A stretch of 45,589 bases of DNA from Pseudomonas luteola NBRC 103146 (GTDB lineage: Bacteria > Pseudomonadota > Gammaproteobacteria > Pseudomonadales > Pseudomonadaceae). Every line of letters begins with the position of its first letter. Position 1 is the first letter of the stretch. Positions 41,526 to 45,589 of the stretch are shown piece after piece. Location of the stretch: contig NZ_BDAE01000029.1 in assembly GCF_002091675.1 (NCBI RefSeq), forward strand, positions 1 to 45,589. Reading direction: 5' to 3'. The notes beneath the pieces are model-generated. The model saw only the letters and a program-made list of their open reading frames with translations, was not told the DNA's origin and did not search any database. The translations under genes were made by a program, and so were the position numbers.

Positions 41526-41657
41526 CTAACGCCCACCCTGAACGTCTACCACAGCGACACGCTGGTCGAGCAATGCCATTATGACGCCCGTTACCGCACA
41601 CACATCATGCGCTATTCCCCCTATGCCAAGACTCAGGGCAGCGCCTGGAGCTATTGA
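41526..41657 (+). pseudogene. Internal remnant of the PP-loop/PAPS-reductase-type gene (copy D)
   Basis: The frame LTPTLNVYHSDTLVE aligns with TLPTLHVCHSDTLVE of the copy at 10892, and YAKTQG with YAKAQG further on; the DNA run from CACAGCGACACGCTGGTCGAG (21 bases shared, shown split here) is nearly identical. Middle codons have drifted and both ends are missing; the frame stops at 41655-41657, overlapping the last codons of the RES gene on the other strand. Confidence 0.7.
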
Positions 41658-42127
41658 GGCGTTCTTGGCCTCTCGAACATACGAGGGTCAAAGGTGAAGT
41701 TATAGACTTCTAATACTTTGATTAGGCGTGCCTCTGGGTGAAATGGATTTATCACCACGTTACGCTCCAACGGCAGGATAGCCGAAGGAACAATCAATCC
41801 CAGGTGTGAGCGGCTTTGCAGCCAGCGAGTACCAAAGTCCATGCTGGGGCGATCATAGGGGATGCTATTCCAGCCAGTGGGCAGTAGTTCGTTCTCAAGT
41901 TCGAGATACAGATCTTTGTCTTCAGGCAGCTCAAACTCCGTGATTTTCATCCCTTCCACAGGCTCGCCATTGGTATGAACAAACGTTTCCAGGCTACAAA
42001 TGGCCGGTGTAAGCCCCATATACACGGCAGGGGTACGCGGGTGGTTCCATCTGCCACCGGCAATAGCTGCCCCCATTCCTGTCAGGTCCGTTGCACGTCT
42101 TTCTTTTGCTACCCTCCACCCACGCAT
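41651..42127 (-). CDS. RES-domain NAD-degrading toxin
   Basis: A 158-residue RES toxin. The Arg/Tyr/Glu signature is visible: GGRWNHPRTPAVYMG (R and Y, about residues 25-39) and SLETFVH (E, about 46). RES toxins degrade NAD+ (or ADP-ribosylate targets) and halt growth when their Xre partner is lost. The ATG at 42127 uses the A of the antitoxin's stop (TGATG), so translation is coupled and the longer frame to 42145 is not needed. The frame is intact. Confidence 0.92.
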   Translation of the reverse strand: MRGWRVAKERRATDLTGMGAAIAGGRWNHPRTPAVYMGLTPAICSLETFVHTNGEPVEGMKITEFELPEDKDLYLELENELLPTGWNSIPYDRPSMDFGTRWLQSRSHLGLIVPSAILPLERNVVINPFHPEARLIKVLEVYNFTFDPRMFERPRTPQ

Positions 42128-42591
42128 CAGGCCACACCGCCCCACTCAAGGGCATTTAGCACACGACGAACCTGCATGGCACCAATCTCCGTCTCGCAAA
42201 GCACAATCGGCGTTGCATTACCAAGCGCCTGGTTGGGCCGTGCCATCCACTGCGCAGCCACCTCTCTGCTGCCAAAGATCTCTTCAGCCTGGTGGGAAAT
42301 AGCCGCTATTCGATCCAGCCGCTCCGACGCTACCGTATCAAAAGCCTTTTTATCCCGCATTCGTCGCTCAAATGTAGAAAGCGAAAGGCCCAGCACACCT
42401 GCAATGATTTCCTCTGAAACACCAAAGGTCTGGCTCATGGCTCGGCCAAGCACCGCAGGAAAGCCCGCCTTGATTTGAACAAGCCGTTCGGACTCATTCA
42501 AGGCATCCCGTTGAAGACTGAAATCCCAAAACATGGCGGACGAAACTTCTGTCTTTTTAGGCAGACGCCGTTCGGTGGTTGTGATGTTCAT
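42127..42591 (-). CDS. Xre/MbcA/ParS-family antitoxin of the RES pair
   Basis: A 154-residue antitoxin. A helix-turn-helix (about residues 60-85: VLGRAMSQTFGVSEEIIAGVLGLS) is followed by the DUF2384 toxin-binding domain (EIFGSREVAAQWMARPNQALG, then P-IVL-ETEIGAMQVRRVL). It neutralises RES and represses the operon. The ATG at 42591 has a GGAGG about 12 bases upstream; the longer frame to 42675 would run through the operator, so it is rejected. The stop overlaps the toxin start. Confidence 0.92.
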   Translation of the reverse strand: MNITTTERRLPKKTEVSSAMFWDFSLQRDALNESERLVQIKAGFPAVLGRAMSQTFGVSEEIIAGVLGLSLSTFERRMRDKKAFDTVASERLDRIAAISHQAEEIFGSREVAAQWMARPNQALGNATPIVLCETEIGAMQVRRVLNALEWGGVA

Positions 42592-42611
42592 AGTGATCGA
42601 TTTCTCCTCCG

Positions 42612-42640
42612 TCAAATGACGTAAAAACATCATCAAATGA
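42612..42640. promoter_or_regulatory. Paired TCAAATGA repeats before the Xre-RES operon
   Basis: TCAAATGA occurs at 42612-42619 and 42633-42640, spaced 21 bases centre to centre (two helical turns) in the same orientation. They lie directly upstream of the antitoxin ribosome-binding site and are a plausible operator for Xre autorepression. Confidence 0.5.
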
Positions 42641-42820
42641 AGTATAGACCTCTTGCAATGATGTGGATACGGCAAACGACGAAGGCACGTCTACCAACCG
42701 TATAGGTCAGATGCCGAGATCTTTATGCCCAACTACTGCGTAGTGGCTTCTAAGGTAAGCTGGCGTCTCAGGAAGGCTTTAGGAAAGCGGGAGCGCCATG
42801 CTGGCCTACGTCAGACTACT

Positions 42821-43102
42821 CTATTCACCATGGCTGAAATACTCCAAAAGGCCTGCCTCAAAGTTGTGGCCTGCACGTCGCTCAGCTAACGTCAGCTCGT
42901 TGTCTACGCGGCGCGGATTGCCGCATAGAAAGCATCCCGCCTGGCCGCAATTTAGGGCAGCTTGTTTGCGCCATCTACCCTGGGGTTTTATAAAAAAACC
43001 GCTGTCGATTGAGTAGTAGAAATGGCTAATCGTTAACTGTCGATTAATAGCGACTTTGGCTCTAGTGCGTCGAACCTGCCGCGCTTGTTTGTCGTATGAC
43101 AT
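42821..43102 (-). CDS. Small Cys-cluster protein (93 aa), conserved hypothetical
   Basis: A 93-residue basic protein. The N-terminus is Arg/Lys-rich (KQARQVRRTRAKVAINRQ), and the C-terminal part has NCGQAGCFLCGNPRR (Cys at spacing CxxxxCxxC) then ELTLAERRA. The Cys-NPRR-TLxERRA pattern is shared by many small uncharacterised proteins in proteobacteria; a zinc or nucleic-acid-binding role is plausible but unproven. AAAGGTG lies 7 bases before the ATG at 43102; the longer frame to 43147 is not supported. Confidence 0.7.
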   Translation of the reverse strand: MSYDKQARQVRRTRAKVAINRQLTISHFYYSIDSGFFIKPQGRWRKQAALNCGQAGCFLCGNPRRVDNELTLAERRAGHNFEAGLLEYFSHGE

Positions 43103-43490
43103 GAAACACCTTTCACTTTGCGCCCTCTCCGGTCTGGAGAGGGCCATCGCGTGATTGGCGGAGCTAATAAACTATTTAGAGGGAGTCTCCTTTGGACAAC
43201 CGTACGCTATACCGGCTCATACACCGTCAACGGTAATAAGCATTACTTCTGGCAGTGAGTCGCAAGGGTATGCGTAGATCTCTGGCGGGTTAATCTTAAT
43301 CTATCAATGATGCTTAAAGGTTACTTATTGGTCTTGCTGGAATATCCCAGTGCCAATGACCAGCAATGCTCTTATGCTGGCCACTTAGGCCTTGCGCGAG
43401 AAACCCTGCGCATAACCCTTTGATAGCAGCCGGTGGCCGATACTGCGCAGTGTTTAACAGGAGGTCATAGAGATATTCTCCTGATGCCTA
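43103..43490. other. Intergenic, no supported gene
   Basis: About 390 bases. A short plus-strand frame near 43196-43260 (TVRYTGSYTVNG-type) might be a worn gene end, but it has no start or homologue seen here. No repeats or hairpins of note. Confidence 0.45.
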
Positions 43491-44234
43491 TTAACGCGAG
43501 CATTGCCGCTTTGTGGGTTTCTTTCTAAAGCTCAGTTGGGTAAATCCCTTGCTAATGGCCAGATCCCTATCAGACGTGGTAATCATGGGGTTTTCGGTTT
43601 GGCCCAGCACACCGGAAATAAACATCGATATCTCTTGGAACGCGGTAAAGCTGTCTACGACCTTTTGAAAGCGCAGATCCTTAAGGCAGGGATTGATCTG
43701 CACACCTTTATCGATCCCACCTATTACGCAAAAACTGACCAACTTGTGCGCAGTAAAGAGATCAAGCGCTTCAAACGGCTCAGTCCTCCGGTTGGCCTTG
43801 AACCAGTCCTCAAGCGTAACGATCTTGGGCGCAAAAAAATGCCAAAGCGATTGTGGGTCAAGCGTGGCCTTAAGTGTTTTTTCGTCAAAATCCTTCTGGT
43901 GCCAGTAGAACTCGGGCTTAGCCACGTCCTTGGTCTCATGCGCCCTATAATGGGATATAAGCTTGCCCGCCTGGTCAACATAGGCAAAAAGGCCCATGTA
44001 GAGCTTTCCACAAAAACCGACATAGAAGGGCTGGTAGGTATCTGATTCGATTAGCGTTGCCTGATCGTTATAACGGACGATAAGCTTTTTGACAGCACTC
44101 ACAAGCTCGGGCTCAGGTGCACCCTTTTCCTTGATAAAGGTCTGGCACGTGCGGTGATAGACAATGGACATATCAATGCCATATCCAGCAGACGAGTCGT
44201 AGTAGTCATTGAATTCACGAATTATTCGCATCAT
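43491..44234 (-). CDS. Phage-type conserved hypothetical protein (247 aa)
   Basis: A 247-residue soluble protein. Its N-terminus, IIREFNDYYDSSAGYGIDMSIVYHR, matches a pattern (IISxFxDYYD..xGxDxxxxYxR) found in uncharacterised proteins of phages and scattered bacteria. No known enzyme motif is evident; aromatic and Asp/His residues are frequent and several Cys are present. AAGGA precedes adjacent ATG codons at 44234 and 44231. It stands alone between intergenic gaps. Function unknown; the phage link is from memory of the family. Confidence 0.7.
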   Translation of the reverse strand: MMRIIREFNDYYDSSAGYGIDMSIVYHRTCQTFIKEKGAPEPELVSAVKKLIVRYNDQATLIESDTYQPFYVGFCGKLYMGLFAYVDQAGKLISHYRAHETKDVAKPEFYWHQKDFDEKTLKATLDPQSLWHFFAPKIVTLEDWFKANRRTEPFEALDLFTAHKLVSFCVIGGIDKGVQINPCLKDLRFQKVVDSFTAFQEISMFISGVLGQTENPMITTSDRDLAISKGFTQLSFRKKPTKRQCSR

Positions 44235-44640
44235 TTTCCTTTTCTTGAGGCGATATTCCAGGTTATCAAAGTAAGAATTACGAGTAAATAAAAATGTAAC
44301 TGTGACATCTGCCCAAGTGTTCAGGCGCCTTGTTTAGAGCGATGATAAGTTAGTCATGGAGGACCTGATTCCCGCAGCAATCAAGACAATTTCTTAGGAC
44401 TCGAATTGCGCAGCTTATTTACTGCAAGAGAGGGATGGGTTCTTCAGCTGCCCTCTCTTGTAGCCTGTCAAACCTCTAAGGCGATACGGCCCCTTCAATC
44501 CTGTGAGCTATGCCCGTTAGCCAGGCGCAGCGATCGAGGATAATGAGTCGGTCACGGCTCTCTACCTTAGCCTGGAGACGGCAGGCTAGAGTCCAGGCGT
44601 CATACGGAATTCAGTAAACAAGGGATCATTTGGAGGTTAT
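44235..44640. other. Divergent intergenic region, no gene
   Basis: 406 bases between the phage-type protein gene (minus) and the SUFU-domain gene (plus), presumably holding both promoters. Contains the inverted repeat at 44425-44460. No ORF was supported. Confidence 0.5.
44425..44460. repeat. Perfect 10-bp inverted repeat
   Basis: CAAGAGAGGG and CCCTCTCTTG are perfect complements with a 16-base spacer. There is no T-tract, and it lies about 180 bases before the SUFU-domain gene; it could be an operator or a remnant terminator. Confidence 0.45.
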
Positions 44641-45369
44641 ATGAGCAAGGAAAGCAATGTCGTTTCACTATCAGGTAATCCTATCTTTACCCATACCGAT
44701 GGGGAGAAGGAGCGGCAGGCACCTCATGGTGAGGAGTGCATCGAGGAGATCTCCGGGCATATCGAGCGTCACCTAGGTGAGGTGAGTTGGGTGTTTCACG
44801 AGCTGATATCAGACACCGTCCACATTGATGTTCACTATGTAAAACCTACGCCGGAAAGACCGTATCACACCCTGGTAACCTCGGGCATGAGCGATCTGCC
44901 CATGAACGTCCCGGAGCAGGTGGATGCGACTCGCTTCATGGAGCTTTTTGTAATACTACCTGAGGAGTGGCTTGTAGATCAGGAGGCCTTTGCCAATGAA
45001 GCCTGGTACTGGCCGATACGCCAACTTAAATACCTGGCAAGGTTTCCGCACAAATACGACACCTGGCTTGGTTGGGGACATACCATTCCCAACGGCCAGC
45101 CTGCAGAGCCCTTTGCCGACAATACGCAGCTTAGCGGCGTGATTCTTCTGCCTTCGCTTAATGTGCCACAAGATTTCTTTAGGCTTGAGATCAATCCCGA
45201 GAAGACTATCGAGTTCTATAGCATTGTTCCGCTATACGAAGAAGAAATGAACCTAAAGCTGGCCCGCGGAACCGATGCGCTGCTCGAGCGATTCGACAAG
45301 CATGGTATTTCCGACATCATCCAGACGAACCGGCGGAATGTCTGTAAAAAGCGCTTTGGATTCTTCTAA
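44641..45369 (+). CDS. Suppressor-of-fused (SUFU) domain protein
   Basis: A 242-residue soluble protein dominated by a bacterial SUFU domain (about residues 45-220): YHTLVTSGMSDLPMNVPE, MELFVILPEEW, WPIRQLKYLARFPHKYDTWLGWGHTIPNG and FYSIVPLYEEEMNLKL are the family landmarks. SUFU binds Gli factors in animals; bacterial versions are linked by genome context to contact-dependent toxins as immunity proteins, and some are stand-alone. GGAGG lies 6 bases before the ATG. No toxin gene is adjacent in this window, so it may be an orphan immunity protein. The last 220 bases of the window hold no supported gene. Confidence 0.88.
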   Translation: MSKESNVVSLSGNPIFTHTDGEKERQAPHGEECIEEISGHIERHLGEVSWVFHELISDTVHIDVHYVKPTPERPYHTLVTSGMSDLPMNVPEQVDATRFMELFVILPEEWLVDQEAFANEAWYWPIRQLKYLARFPHKYDTWLGWGHTIPNGQPAEPFADNTQLSGVILLPSLNVPQDFFRLEINPEKTIEFYSIVPLYEEEMNLKLARGTDALLERFDKHGISDIIQTNRRNVCKKRFGFF

Positions 45370-45589
45370 CTTATCAGCGGTCCCTGACCACAGGCAACTA
45401 GAGTCGGCGCTTCTAGGGTACGCATCTATGCGTCATTGTGAAGCCGGGATCGATACCTCTCTAATTAACTTTCGTTGAACTCTCTCGGGCCCCTATCGAA
45501 AGGCTTGGTAGGTTCTTTGTAGAGATGCTTTAACTTGCTTGGATCCAGGCAGGTTAAAGTGGGCTATGAGAAGGCATTATTCTGGCTAC

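Overview
The window reads as a gammaproteobacterial chromosome segment, most likely from Pseudomonas in the broad sense or a close relative. The clues are the gene families present (KGG-repeat stress protein, MgtC, DUF2238, DUF3182 with its alpha/beta hydrolase, ExoD, a cioB/cydB remnant, HU, a CsrA-like paralogue, AtuA-type proteins), moderate GC, tight overlapping operons and a sigma54-type promoter. The species cannot be named from this sequence. No rRNA, tRNA, CRISPR array or intact transposase was seen.

Bases 1-10300 look like a general-stress region: small hypothetical genes, a KGG-repeat protein with an RpoS-like -10 box, an MgtC-family protein, a DUF2238 membrane protein, a translationally overlapping DUF3182/alpha-beta hydrolase pair, a Nudix hydrolase, a formaldehyde-dehydrogenase-like zinc alcohol dehydrogenase and an ExoD-family protein. 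Three tiny acidic Asp/Pro/Gly-rich genes (46, 48 and 46 codons) are scattered through it, and a cydB/cioB 3' fragment remains at 7205-7636.

Bases 10360-12650 are a decaying mobile patch. Two 389-bp direct repeats each carry the 3' end of an IS200/IS605 tnpB back to back with the 3' end of a two-helix membrane protein gene. Between them lie a truncated PP-loop ATPase/PAPS-reductase-family (DndC-like) gene and a vapBC toxin-antitoxin pair that appears to have landed in it. More remnants of the same module lie at 19197-19555 and 41526-41657.

Bases 12900-19150 hold a carbon-catabolism cluster: a LysR regulator divergent from an AtuA-family gene, an AtuA-C-terminal-like gene, a CitMHS transporter and a secreted 3-hydroxybutyrate-oligomer hydrolase.

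Bases 19640-29540 hold a 2220-residue single-gene defence candidate (transglutaminase-like domain, DUF4011, SF1 helicase, Vsr/DUF559-like nuclease, DUF3320; the architecture of the Hhe system). It is followed by small unknown genes, a RadC-like protein, an HU protein, a divergent CsrA-like protein and a secreted unknown.

Bases 29680-39730 are a ten-gene minus-strand operon for uptake and breakdown of a ureide nitrogen source. It encodes allophanate hydrolase (AtzF), a BMP-type ABC transporter, a formamidase-type amidase, two isochorismatase-fold cysteine hydrolases (one matching biuret hydrolase), an AtzH-like protein and a GntR/FCD regulator. Upstream are a good sigma54 -24/-12 promoter, a possible NtrC site, and a 12-bp palindrome suited to the GntR repressor. 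Biuret, and possibly triuret, is the best substrate guess.

Bases 40040-45589 form a toxin/accessory region: a self-inhibiting Fic protein with a repeat operator, a RES-Xre toxin-antitoxin pair, a small Cys-cluster protein, a phage-type conserved hypothetical and a suppressor-of-fused-domain protein.
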